In this document: positions 55,383 through 63,141 of the stretch, in pieces | How the letters are laid out: the number at the start of each line of letters is the position of its first letter | Numbering within the stretch: position 1 is the stretch's first letter | NCBI RefSeq assembly: GCF_001887595.1 | Contig: NZ_CP017480.1 | Span: 3,810,001-3,874,000 of the forward strand | Reading direction: 5' to 3' | From: Luteibacter rhizovicinus DSM 16549 | GTDB lineage: Bacteria > Pseudomonadota > Gammaproteobacteria > Xanthomonadales > Rhodanobacteraceae | DNA length: 64,000 nucleotides | Position numbers and translations under genes: made by a program | The notes under the pieces: model-generated | The model's input: only the letters and a program-made list of their open reading frames with translations | Told to the model about the DNA's origin: nothing | Database searches by the model: none

Positions 55383-57296
55383 CTATTCGACGATATTCGC
55401 CGTCACGTGATACACGCGACCGCCCCAGCCATCGTTCGGAAACGCATCCGACACTTTCAGGTAAACCGGTTTGGAGCCGTCGGCGGCGGCGCCGAGATAC
55501 GGTGTCAGGTCGACGTTTCGATCGGCCTTGTTCGAGCCATCGGTGACCGGCTGCGATTCTTGCAGCACGGTGGTCCAGTGCTCGTTATCGGTGCTGGCCT
55601 GCACCAGGAATTCGGCATCGATGGTGAGGGTGACGTGTGCCGAGGTAGTGTCGGCCGGAAAGGGGAATCGATAGGTGAAGTGCGCATTGCCATCGGCGAA
55701 GCGATTCTGCACGCCATTGCTCTGCGACCCGCCGGCATCGAACAGCCACGGATTTTCATTCACGGTGCCGGTATCGAAATCGATGGTGTGCGCCACCAGC
55801 ACGTCGGCCTGGGTCGTGAAGCGCAGTCCAGCGGCCAGCAAGTTGACGGTGACGAGATGGTGCCCATCCGTCGCCGCCGCTGGCACGGTGACTTTCAACG
55901 GTTGAGTCGTGCTGACAGGTAGTGCGTTGCCACGAGGCTGCAAGCGTAGAACAGAGGCGCGCGGCGATGCGTTCCATCCCGCGGGTGCATCGACGGAAGC
56001 GATCGCCAGCAAAGGAAAGTACCCGGTCGCCGAGGCGCCAAGCGCGAGGGGAAGGCTGGTGACACCCGACGCGGCCGGCATGACCACCGGTTGCGCCGGT
56101 GATAGCGTCGCCGCCAGGGATGCCAAGGGCGTCGGCGTCGGTACGTCGCCAATCAGGGCGCTGAGGGCGCTTGCCTGTGTGCGCCAGTCGAATACGTTGG
56201 GGTGGTCGTCGTTGGTCGCGCCCGACCAGCGTGTGCCGAATCGGCCGGCGGCATCGCGGTCGTTCTGCCAGAGGTTGGTGGCCTGCTGGTCGAGGAAGGC
56301 TGCGTAACGGCGCTCATGCGTGGTGTCGACGAGGTCGGTCCAATAACGCATGAAGATGCCCTTGAACTGCTTGGCGTTGTCATCGCAGGTCTGATCGGCC
56401 GCATCGCAGGTTTCGCTGAGGACACCCTCGGTCACCAGCGCGTCGGGGCCTATCGCGGCATCGGCGAGGCGCCTTACCGAGTTGAGAATCTGCGGATCCC
56501 GCGTGGCACGCCACAACTCCAGTCCGGCGCCGATGGCCAGGCCCTGGTTATAACTCCACACGTTCTGGCCGTTGTTGGTACATGCGTTGGTCAGGCCGTC
56601 GTTGACCAAGCCGTTGGCATTGATCATTCCGCTGCCCTGGAACCAGGCCCACGCCGTCCTGGACCGACCCAGCCACAGCGTGTCGCCGGGAATCCGGTTG
56701 TGCAGTTCGGCGGTGAGACGGATCCAGAGTCCGTTGACGATGGCGTTCTTATATGTACGCTCGCCATCCCACCAGACGCCGCCGCCACAGGTTCCGGTGT
56801 CCCAATAGCCGTTCACGTAATCGGCGATGGTCACGGCCATGTTCAGGTACTTCGGGTCGCGGGTCAGGTCATAGGCCTGCAACCAGGTGAGGCCCCACCA
56901 CTCGGAGTCGTCGATGGCGCGGCTGGTGAAATTGCCCAGCAGCGGATCACCGGACAGCACGCCCGCCGGAAAGACGCCTTTGTCTTTCTCGAAGGTGTTG
57001 TTCAGTTGACCGAGATAGCGGCGGTCGCCGGTGCGCTCCATGTAGTCGCCGACGGTTTGCAGCGCGACGGCGGAGTTCCACCAACTGGAGGGAAACCAGG
57101 CTTTGTCCGGTTCGTATGAGTTCATCAACACATCGGCGGCGACCCGGGCACGCGCCATGGCCGTCGGGCCGTCACTTTGTCGTAAGGGCAAAGGTGTCTG
57201 TTCGGCGGCAGCCGAGGGGAAGGAGACGGCCATGACCGTCAGGCTGGCGACGGCCAGCAGGGTACGAACACGTATGCGCAGTGCGCCGGGCTTCAT
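55383..57296 (-). CDS. Glycoside hydrolase family 76 (alpha-1,6-mannanase-like) with C-terminal beta domains
   Basis: 637-aa exported enzyme. A signal peptide (about 1-31) is followed by an (alpha/alpha)6 barrel (about 50-390). The catalytic Asp pair typical of GH76 is in 'NFTSRAIDDSEWWGLTWLQA'; 'TCGGGVWWDGERTYKNAIVN' supports the call. The last 250 residues are beta-rich with a possible carbohydrate-binding module ('ASTDNEHWTTVLQESQPVTD'). GH76 cuts alpha-1,6-mannan of fungal and yeast walls (family knowledge). The ATG at 57296 lies just below the 22-bp palindrome. It is divergent from the GH27 gene at 57591. Confidence 0.9.
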   Translation of the reverse strand: MKPGALRIRVRTLLAVASLTVMAVSFPSAAAEQTPLPLRQSDGPTAMARARVAADVLMNSYEPDKAWFPSSWWNSAVALQTVGDYMERTGDRRYLGQLNNTFEKDKGVFPAGVLSGDPLLGNFTSRAIDDSEWWGLTWLQAYDLTRDPKYLNMAVTIADYVNGYWDTGTCGGGVWWDGERTYKNAIVNGLWIRLTAELHNRIPGDTLWLGRSRTAWAWFQGSGMINANGLVNDGLTNACTNNGQNVWSYNQGLAIGAGLELWRATRDPQILNSVRRLADAAIGPDALVTEGVLSETCDAADQTCDDNAKQFKGIFMRYWTDLVDTTHERRYAAFLDQQATNLWQNDRDAAGRFGTRWSGATNDDHPNVFDWRTQASALSALIGDVPTPTPLASLAATLSPAQPVVMPAASGVTSLPLALGASATGYFPLLAIASVDAPAGWNASPRASVLRLQPRGNALPVSTTQPLKVTVPAAATDGHHLVTVNLLAAGLRFTTQADVLVAHTIDFDTGTVNENPWLFDAGGSQSNGVQNRFADGNAHFTYRFPFPADTTSAHVTLTIDAEFLVQASTDNEHWTTVLQESQPVTDGSNKADRNVDLTPYLGAAADGSKPVYLKVSDAFPNDGWGGRVYHVTANIVE

Positions 57297-57331
57297 GATC
57301 GGAAGCGCTCCTCTGGGATACCCACGAAGGT

Positions 57332-57353
57332 CCAATTTAGACGTCTAAATTGG
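57332..57353. promoter_or_regulatory. Perfect 22-bp palindrome, likely operator
   Basis: CCAATTTAGAC followed exactly by its reverse complement GTCTAAATTGG. The core AGACGTCT is also the MetJ met-box core, but a LacI-type sugar regulator is the better guess next to GH genes. It lies 36 bp before the GH76 start, between two divergent genes. Confidence 0.8.
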
Positions 57354-57590
57354 TGAATCGATCGTGCGAATCGGGCGAGTGTTGCAGAGCCGAGTCCATG
57401 AAAGTGAGAACCAGGTCAAGGCAATCGTGCGTGCTGCAGCGTTCATCGACGCATGGGCTGCGAATGCTGCGCCGCAGCTTGCGAACATATAATCATTAAA
57501 TACTACAATTGAATGGTTCGGGGACTTTATGGATTTTCGACAGGCGCCTGACTACAGGCGTCTCCTTCGTCTGCAAGGGAGAGTCGCACC

Positions 57591-59831
57591 ATGCGTTTTC
57601 ACACGGCTTCGCCGGCACCTCGCGTTGTTACACCGCCACGCTCGCGTCTTCGACGATTCATGCCTTCCCTGATCCACGCGGCGGTTGCCTGCGGATTGCT
57701 TTCGCTGGCTGCCAGCGCATCGGCCCAGGTGAATGGCGTGGGTCAGAAGCCTTACCTGGGCTGGAGCAGCTTCAGTCAGCAGACGCTGGACTCGGCCTTC
57801 CTTACCCAGGCCAACATGATCAAGCAGTCGGATGCACTGAAGGCATCGGGACTGCAAGCGCATGGGTACACGTACATCAATCTCGACTCTGGCTGGCAAG
57901 GCGGATTCGACGCCAACGGGCGTCCGACGCCCGATCCCACGACTTTTCCCGACATCAAGGCGATGATCGACCACATCCACGCCAATGGTCAGAAGGCAGG
58001 TATTTACTGGATTCCCGGTGTGGAGCAACCGGCGGTGCAGGCTAATTCGCCTATTCTCGGAACGCCGCAGCACATCACCGATATCCTCGCGGTGCCGTAT
58101 CGCGCGGGTAACGCCTTCGGTGCCCCGGGAACCTCGCCGTACCACTACAAGATCGATTTTTCGAAGCCAGGTGCGCAGGAATACATGGATTCCGTGGTCG
58201 CCCTGTTCGCTTCCTGGGGCGTGGACTTCATCAAGCTCGATGGTGTCACCCCGGGCTCGTACAGCGACGACCTCAGTATCGACAATCGTGACGACGTGGC
58301 CGCCTGGTCGAAGGCCATCGCAAAGACCGGTCGTCCCATCTGGCTGACGGTATCGTGGCAGGTCGACAAGGACTACCAGGATGTCTGGACGACGTACGCG
58401 AACGGGCGTCGCATCGACGATGACGTGGAGTGCGAAGGTCGCTGCGCCACACTAACCAACTGGCCGCGCATCGAGAAGCGCTTTCGCGATCTCCCCGCCT
58501 GGCAGGAGACGTCGGGGCCGAAGACCGGCTGGAACGATCTGGACACGCTGGATATCGGGGACGGCGACCTTGACGGCTTGAGCCTCGACGAAAAGCGTTC
58601 GGCCATGACGATCTGGGCGATGGCGAATGCGCCGTTGTACCTCGGCGGTGATCTGACGAAACTGGACGAGACCGGCAAGCGTCTGGCTACCAATGATGAA
58701 GTACTCGCCGTCGACCAGTCCGGCAAACCCGCCAGACAGGTGCTTGGTGGCGATCTCAACGTTTGGGTAAGCGATCTGGGTAACGGTCGCTACTACCTCG
58801 CGCTGACCAATATGAATGCGACGACCACCGTCGCCCGGCTTCCGTGGAACCTCGTCGGCCTGACCGGTACGCGTCGGATGCGTGACTTGTGGAATCATCA
58901 GGAGCTAGGTCCCTCGGTGGGTGAACACGAGGTTGTCTTGCCGCCGCACGGGACGCAGTTGATGCTGGTCGAGGCGTTGCCGGGCCATGTCGCGCCGACA
59001 CCGACGACCAGCTATGAGGCGGAGCAGGGCGTCCTGAGTGGTAACGCGGCATCGTATGCCTGCCCCGGTTGCTCGAATGACAACAAGGTCGGCGGCCTGG
59101 GGCTTGGTGCCAACAATACGGTCAGCATCGAAGGGGTCTACGCGCCGCAAAGCGGCGCCTACCTGATGCAGATCGATTCACTCACCCTTGGCCTGCGCTC
59201 GTACCTGTATCAGGTCAACGACGGCCCGTTCCGGACTTTCAACTCCGGAGGGAGCAGCTTCCAGTTGCCCTCGAGCAGCACCGTTCCGGTGTGTCTCCAG
59301 AAGGGGTTGAACCGTATCCGCTTCGGCAACGCCGTGAGCTACCCGCCCGATCTGGATCGCATCGTGATCAGTGGTCGCGGTGATGCGCGTTTGCCGAGCG
59401 GCACCACGTATGAGGCAGAGGCTGCCACGTTGGGCGGCTCGGTCACCGCGGGCTTCAGCAATTACTCGTCGGGTCTGGCCAAGGCGGGAAACATCGGTGG
59501 CGGCAGCGCCAACAACGTGACGTTTACCAACGTGACCGTTCCCTATGCCGGCGTCTACCAGCTTGAGATCGACTACCTTACCCAAGGCCCTCGCTCGTTC
59601 TTCCTCTCGATCAACGGCGCGGGTGCAAAGGAGCTGAGTCTTAACGGCAGCAGCTTCGACGATCCGGTGGCGAAGGTGCTGGAAGTGCCGCTCCACGCCG
59701 GCCAGAACACCCTCCAGTTCAGCAACCCCAGCGGCAACGCGCCCGACCTCGATCGCATCGTCGTCACCCCGCGCGTTCTTCCGGCCGTGCTCGGCGTTTC
59801 CACACAGGCCTGCAAGAAGGACTTGCACTAA
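57591..59831 (+). CDS. GH27 alpha-galactosidase-like enzyme with two carbohydrate-binding modules
   Basis: 746-aa exported enzyme. A long signal region (about 1-45, ending 'ASASAQ') precedes a GH27-like barrel beginning 'GQKPYLGWSSFSQQTLDSAF'. The nucleophile Asp is in 'WGVDFIKLDGVTPGSY' and the acid/base Asp in 'TGWNDLDTLDIGDGDLDGLS'. 'DDDVECEGRCATLTNWPRIE' in between is unusual for the family. Two repeated modules follow: 'TSYEAEQGVLSGNAASY' and 'TTYEAEAATLGGSVTAG', each ending 'PDLDRIVI/V'. These are CBM35/6-like carbohydrate binders. Upstream the 237-bp gap holds an AT-rich promoter region and the operator. Substrate may be an alpha-galactosyl or alpha-mannosyl glycan. Confidence 0.88.
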   Translation: MRFHTASPAPRVVTPPRSRLRRFMPSLIHAAVACGLLSLAASASAQVNGVGQKPYLGWSSFSQQTLDSAFLTQANMIKQSDALKASGLQAHGYTYINLDSGWQGGFDANGRPTPDPTTFPDIKAMIDHIHANGQKAGIYWIPGVEQPAVQANSPILGTPQHITDILAVPYRAGNAFGAPGTSPYHYKIDFSKPGAQEYMDSVVALFASWGVDFIKLDGVTPGSYSDDLSIDNRDDVAAWSKAIAKTGRPIWLTVSWQVDKDYQDVWTTYANGRRIDDDVECEGRCATLTNWPRIEKRFRDLPAWQETSGPKTGWNDLDTLDIGDGDLDGLSLDEKRSAMTIWAMANAPLYLGGDLTKLDETGKRLATNDEVLAVDQSGKPARQVLGGDLNVWVSDLGNGRYYLALTNMNATTTVARLPWNLVGLTGTRRMRDLWNHQELGPSVGEHEVVLPPHGTQLMLVEALPGHVAPTPTTSYEAEQGVLSGNAASYACPGCSNDNKVGGLGLGANNTVSIEGVYAPQSGAYLMQIDSLTLGLRSYLYQVNDGPFRTFNSGGSSFQLPSSSTVPVCLQKGLNRIRFGNAVSYPPDLDRIVISGRGDARLPSGTTYEAEAATLGGSVTAGFSNYSSGLAKAGNIGGGSANNVTFTNVTVPYAGVYQLEIDYLTQGPRSFFLSINGAGAKELSLNGSSFDDPVAKVLEVPLHAGQNTLQFSNPSGNAPDLDRIVVTPRVLPAVLGVSTQACKKDLH

Positions 59832-59850
59832 CGCGAACACGCCAGCTCTT

Positions 59851-59931
59851 GTAGGAGCCGATTCATCGGCGATCCCGCGGCAGCGGGGCAGGTTGCCGCG
59901 AGCACCCTATCGCCGATGAATCGGCTCCTAC
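59851..59931. repeat. Inverted pair of 23-bp repeats, long hairpin after the GH27 gene
   Basis: 59851-59873 and 59909-59931 are exact inverted copies, and the stem extends outward (CCAGCTCT on the left with AGAGCTGG on the right), giving a stem of about 30 bp. It starts 10-20 bp after the GH27 stop and 22 bp before the SDR stop, so it may terminate both convergent genes. Confidence 0.9.
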
Positions 59932-59953
59932 ACAGAGCTGGTTCTCACACTCT

Positions 59954-60697
59954 TTATTCGGCGGCCCAGGCCCTGGCGTCGGCACCGGCATAGATCCGGA
60001 ACGGCGCATGGGCATCGGTCACCGCTTGCCACACCGCCTCGTTGACGTCCTCGACCTTCGTGATCGGCGCCGACGCATCCGTCAGGCTCGACATCAGTTG
60101 CTGCGCGATAGGCGCGTACGCCTCGTGATCGAAGCCGTGCATGCGCCCGTGTCCGTTCTCCCCGAATCGCGTATCGGGGGCACGACCCGGTAAGACGATG
60201 TGCGCACGAATCCCGAACGCCGCGACCTCGGCAGCGAGCGTCTCGGTGAAGGAATTAACGGCGGCCTTGCTCGCCCGGTAAGCCGACACCAGGGGCAGGG
60301 GCTTGAGGGTCACGCTCGAGGTGACGTTGACGACGACGCCCGCCTTGCGTTGGCGGAACTGGGGAAGCACCGCCTGGGTGACGGCCATCGTCCCGAACGT
60401 GTTGGTTTCGAACACGTCGCGAACCGTGTCCATCGAAAGCAGCTCCACCGGCGCCGCGGTACCGATGCCTGCATTGTTCACGACCGCGTCGATCGGCCCC
60501 GCCGCCTCGATAGCCTGGCGAATGCTCGCCTCGTTGGTGACATCCAGGGGGAGGATCCGCAGGCGCGCGGAGGCAGGGAGGAGGTCGGTGCGCGGGCTGC
60601 GCATCGTTGCCACCACGTTCCAGTCGCGCTCGAGGAAGTATCGGGCGATCTCGAGGCCAAAGCCCGAGGAACACCCCGTAATCAAGACGGTTTTCAT
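59954..60697 (-). CDS. Short-chain dehydrogenase/reductase
   Basis: 247-aa classical SDR. The NAD(P) motif is 'VLITGCSSGFGLEIARYF' (TGxxxGxG), the 'VVNNAGIG' strand follows, and the active site is 'VSAYRASKAAVNSFTETLAA' (YxxxK). The Arg in 'ATMRSPRTD' favours NADP(H). The start is the ATG at 60697 with GGAG 7 nt upstream; longer frames are not supported. The gene is divergent from the AraC regulator with about 100 bp between starts, a classic regulator-target layout. Confidence 0.92.
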   Translation of the reverse strand: MKTVLITGCSSGFGLEIARYFLERDWNVVATMRSPRTDLLPASARLRILPLDVTNEASIRQAIEAAGPIDAVVNNAGIGTAAPVELLSMDTVRDVFETNTFGTMAVTQAVLPQFRQRKAGVVVNVTSSVTLKPLPLVSAYRASKAAVNSFTETLAAEVAAFGIRAHIVLPGRAPDTRFGENGHGRMHGFDHEAYAPIAQQLMSSLTDASAPITKVEDVNEAVWQAVTDAHAPFRIYAGADARAWAAE

Positions 60698-60800
60698 CCG
60701 GAAGCTCCATTCATTGCCAGGTGCAATGAGGAGACGATAGGCTGTGCCGGCGGAACTCACTACACTCAGAGGTCCGAATTCCATTAGCAGGAGTACGGAT

Positions 60801-61712
60801 TTGGTCGACCCGCTCACCGAAGTAGTCACGCTGCTCCAGCCGATGACCCGGTTCTCCAAGCAGGTCGTCGGTGCCGGGCCCTGGCGTGTGAGCCGGTCGG
60901 AACCGGGCGACCCCTTCTACTGCGTGGTCTTGCAGGGCGGGTGCCAGGTGACGATCGATGATGGTGAGCCGATGGTGTTGTCGTCCGGTGACTTCATCCT
61001 CGTGCCGGTCAGCCATACCGTGGCGTTGACCAGTCTCGAGCCGCCGCCGGAAGGCGTGGACTCGGCGCCGCCGGTGTGTCTGGCGAGCGGGGAATTCAGG
61101 ATAGGCGAGGAAGACCAGCCGCCCGATGTGCGCATGCTCGTCGGGCATTGCAGCTTCGCCTCACCGGATGCCGCTTTGCTGGTGGCCTTGCTACCTCAGG
61201 TGATCCACGTGCGTGGTCAGGACCGCCTGGCGACGCTGGTCCAGCTGGTGCGTGACGAATCACGCGAGCAGCGTCCCGCGCGTGAGGCCGTGCTCGCCAG
61301 GCTCGTCGAATTGTTGCTTATCGAAGCGTTTCGATTGACCACGGGTACGGGCGCGTCGCCTGGATTGGTACGTGGTCTCGCCGACGCGCGTCTTGCGACT
61401 GCCATTCGTCTCATGCACGAGCGGCCGTCTCATCCGTGGACGGTTGCCGATCTCGCCAAGGAAGCGGCACTGTCGCGTACCACGTTCTTCGTGCGCTTCA
61501 GCCGTGAGGTCGGTGTTACACCGATGGACTATCTGTTGTCCTGGCGCATGGCGCTGGCCAAGGATCTGTTGCGCCAGGGGCAGGGGCGTATAACGGAAAT
61601 CGCCGAGCGCGTCGGCTACGGCTCAGCGAGCACGTTCAGCGTCGCTTTTACGCGGCATGTGCGCGTGTCACCCACGCAATATGTTCGGGATCACGGAGCC
61701 TCTCATGGCTAA
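60801..61712 (+). CDS. AraC-family transcriptional regulator with cupin-6 sensor domain
   Basis: 303-aa regulator. The N-terminal cupin-6 domain ('FYCVVLQGGCQVTIDDGEPM') is followed by the double HTH 'VADLAKEAALSRTTFFVRFS' and 'ITEIAERVGYGSASTFSVAF'. The TTG at 60801 is the chosen start: CAGGAG lies 7 nt upstream, and an upstream ATG at 60744 has no SD. The stop overlaps the next gene by 8 nt, and the SDR gene is divergent. Cupin-6 AraC members often control such a neighbouring SDR/oxidoreductase (inference). Confidence 0.9.
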   Translation: MVDPLTEVVTLLQPMTRFSKQVVGAGPWRVSRSEPGDPFYCVVLQGGCQVTIDDGEPMVLSSGDFILVPVSHTVALTSLEPPPEGVDSAPPVCLASGEFRIGEEDQPPDVRMLVGHCSFASPDAALLVALLPQVIHVRGQDRLATLVQLVRDESREQRPAREAVLARLVELLLIEAFRLTTGTGASPGLVRGLADARLATAIRLMHERPSHPWTVADLAKEAALSRTTFFVRFSREVGVTPMDYLLSWRMALAKDLLRQGQGRITEIAERVGYGSASTFSVAFTRHVRVSPTQYVRDHGASHG

Positions 61713-62238
61713 GTTTATCTTCGGCCTGAACCAGTCCCTGGATGGTTACGTCGACCATCAGGCGTTCGGTCCATCTCCTACGCTCTTCCGACACTTCATC
61801 GGGCAGGTACGCGACCAGGCTGGAATGATTTACGGCCGCCGCATGTACGAGGTGATGCGCTATTGGGACGACGATTCGGAGGAGTGGAGCGCCGATGAGC
61901 GCGAGTATGCCGAGGCGTGGCGAAGCCGGCCGAAGTGGGTCGTATCGCGCTCGCAGGACCCGGTCGGCCCGTGCGCCACGCTTGTGACTGGCGACATCGA
62001 ATCGGTGTTGAGAAGGTTGAAAGCCGACGTTGACGGAGACATCGAAGTCGCCGGACCGGACCTTGCGCACAGCCTGGGCAAGCTTGGTCTGATCGATGAG
62101 TATCAACTGTATGTCCATCCCGTCGTGCTCGGTCACGGCAAGCCCTTATTTGCAGGCCCTCGGCCGCGACTCCGCTTGGTGGCCAACGAGATCATCGATG
62201 GGGACGTGGTCCGGCTGACGTATGTTCCAGCTGGTTAA
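61705..62238 (+). CDS. RibD C-terminal-domain (dihydrofolate reductase-like) protein
   Basis: 177-aa cytoplasmic NADPH-binding protein. It starts 'KFIFGLNQSLDGYVDHQAFG', the family opening (S-x-D-G-Y), then 'AGMIYGRRMYEVMRYWD'. It later has 'GDIEVAGPDLAHSLGKLGLI' and 'DEYQLYVHPVVLGHGKPLFA'. This matches RibD_C/YyaP-type reductases, not a true DHFR. The ATG at 61705 overlaps the AraC gene, so both share a transcript. Substrate unknown. Confidence 0.9.
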   Translation: MAKFIFGLNQSLDGYVDHQAFGPSPTLFRHFIGQVRDQAGMIYGRRMYEVMRYWDDDSEEWSADEREYAEAWRSRPKWVVSRSQDPVGPCATLVTGDIESVLRRLKADVDGDIEVAGPDLAHSLGKLGLIDEYQLYVHPVVLGHGKPLFAGPRPRLRLVANEIIDGDVVRLTYVPAG

Positions 62239-62320
62239 CCCACTGAATCTCCTGAAGTCATTGGTGGGACTGTCTCTGCAGCGCAACCTGTAATTGTGTA
62301 GCACCGTGGCACGAGAGTAA

Positions 62321-62344
62321 GTTACGCCTAACGTTACGCCTAAC
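62321..62344. repeat. Perfect 12-bp tandem repeat upstream of the DUF2170 gene
   Basis: GTTACGCCTAAC is repeated twice without spacing, ending 28 bp before the start codon. In this position it could bind a regulator or lie at the promoter. The remainder of the 134-bp gap (62239-62372) shows no gene. Confidence 0.6.
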
Positions 62345-62372
62345 AGCATCCAGAGACGGATCAGGTCCACCT

Positions 62373-62975
62373 ATGCCACCCACCAAGCAAGTCAGTACTG
62401 GAGCGGAACGCCAGAAAGCGTTTCGTGACCGGATGACACGGATGGGCATGATGATCCCCAGGATCTACATGACCGAGGGCGAGCAGGGACTGGTCAGGGA
62501 GTTCCTGCAACATCACCGCAATGAGCGCACCGATCAGCTGATCGGTGGGATGGATTTGCAGGCCATGAGCCAGAAATGGACGACGCAGCGTTTGTTCGAT
62601 GCGTTGCAGGAGCACGCCGGTCGCCAGCAGCAGTTGTCACGCGTATGGCTTCAGGCCACACCCGCGTCGATCGAGCTTGCGCTGGCCAGCTACGGCGACC
62701 AGCCGGTGCACCTGGTGGTGACCGACTATGAGATTCGCATGACGACCCCGCTGTGCGACCAGCATGCGGTGCGGGATCCTTTGCGTTTCAACGAGGCTTG
62801 TCTGCGCCTGGGCCCGAACATGCCGCTGTCGAACGTCGGCCTGGTCGGGTCGCATTACATCTTGTTTGGTCAGCTGTCCGCGCATTCGCCGCTGGCGAAT
62901 ATTGTCGAGGAACTCGACGTCATGGGCCGTAACGTGATCGATGCACAGGCCGAGCTCTCCCACCTGATCGGGTAA
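62373..62975 (+). CDS. YjfI-type (DUF2170) protein with N-terminal extension
   Basis: 200-aa cytoplasmic protein. The C-terminal 130 residues match DUF2170/YjfI: 'LALASYGDQPVHLVVTDYEI', 'RLGPNMPLSNVGLVGSHYIL' and 'NIVEELDVMGRNVIDAQAEL'. The N-terminal 70 residues ('ERQKAFRDRMTRMGMMIPRI') resemble a short RHH-like or coiled segment and are an addition to classical YjfI (about 130 aa). In E. coli yjfI is the neighbour of the PspA-like yjfJ and a flotillin-like gene. Here an SPFH gene follows 166 bp later, so a membrane-stress role is suggested. Confidence 0.82.
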   Translation: MPPTKQVSTGAERQKAFRDRMTRMGMMIPRIYMTEGEQGLVREFLQHHRNERTDQLIGGMDLQAMSQKWTTQRLFDALQEHAGRQQQLSRVWLQATPASIELALASYGDQPVHLVVTDYEIRMTTPLCDQHAVRDPLRFNEACLRLGPNMPLSNVGLVGSHYILFGQLSAHSPLANIVEELDVMGRNVIDAQAELSHLIG

Positions 62976-63141
62976 GGAAGACAGCCCAACCCCTCTCGAA
63001 TCATTTCTCTCTGCGCTGCGCAGCGGTGTCGGCCGCCTGCGCGTCGCGTTTCGTGTTGTTTCCGATGGTGTCGCTTCTTGATGTGCCGCGTTAATCCCCC
63101 GGTAATGAGCCGGGCTCTTCTACCTACAAGGACATTCAGCC

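Noticed and set aside
57332..57353. Assigning the palindrome to MetJ
   Set aside because: The AGACGTCT core fits, but the neighbours are sugar hydrolases and no methionine gene is nearby; left open.
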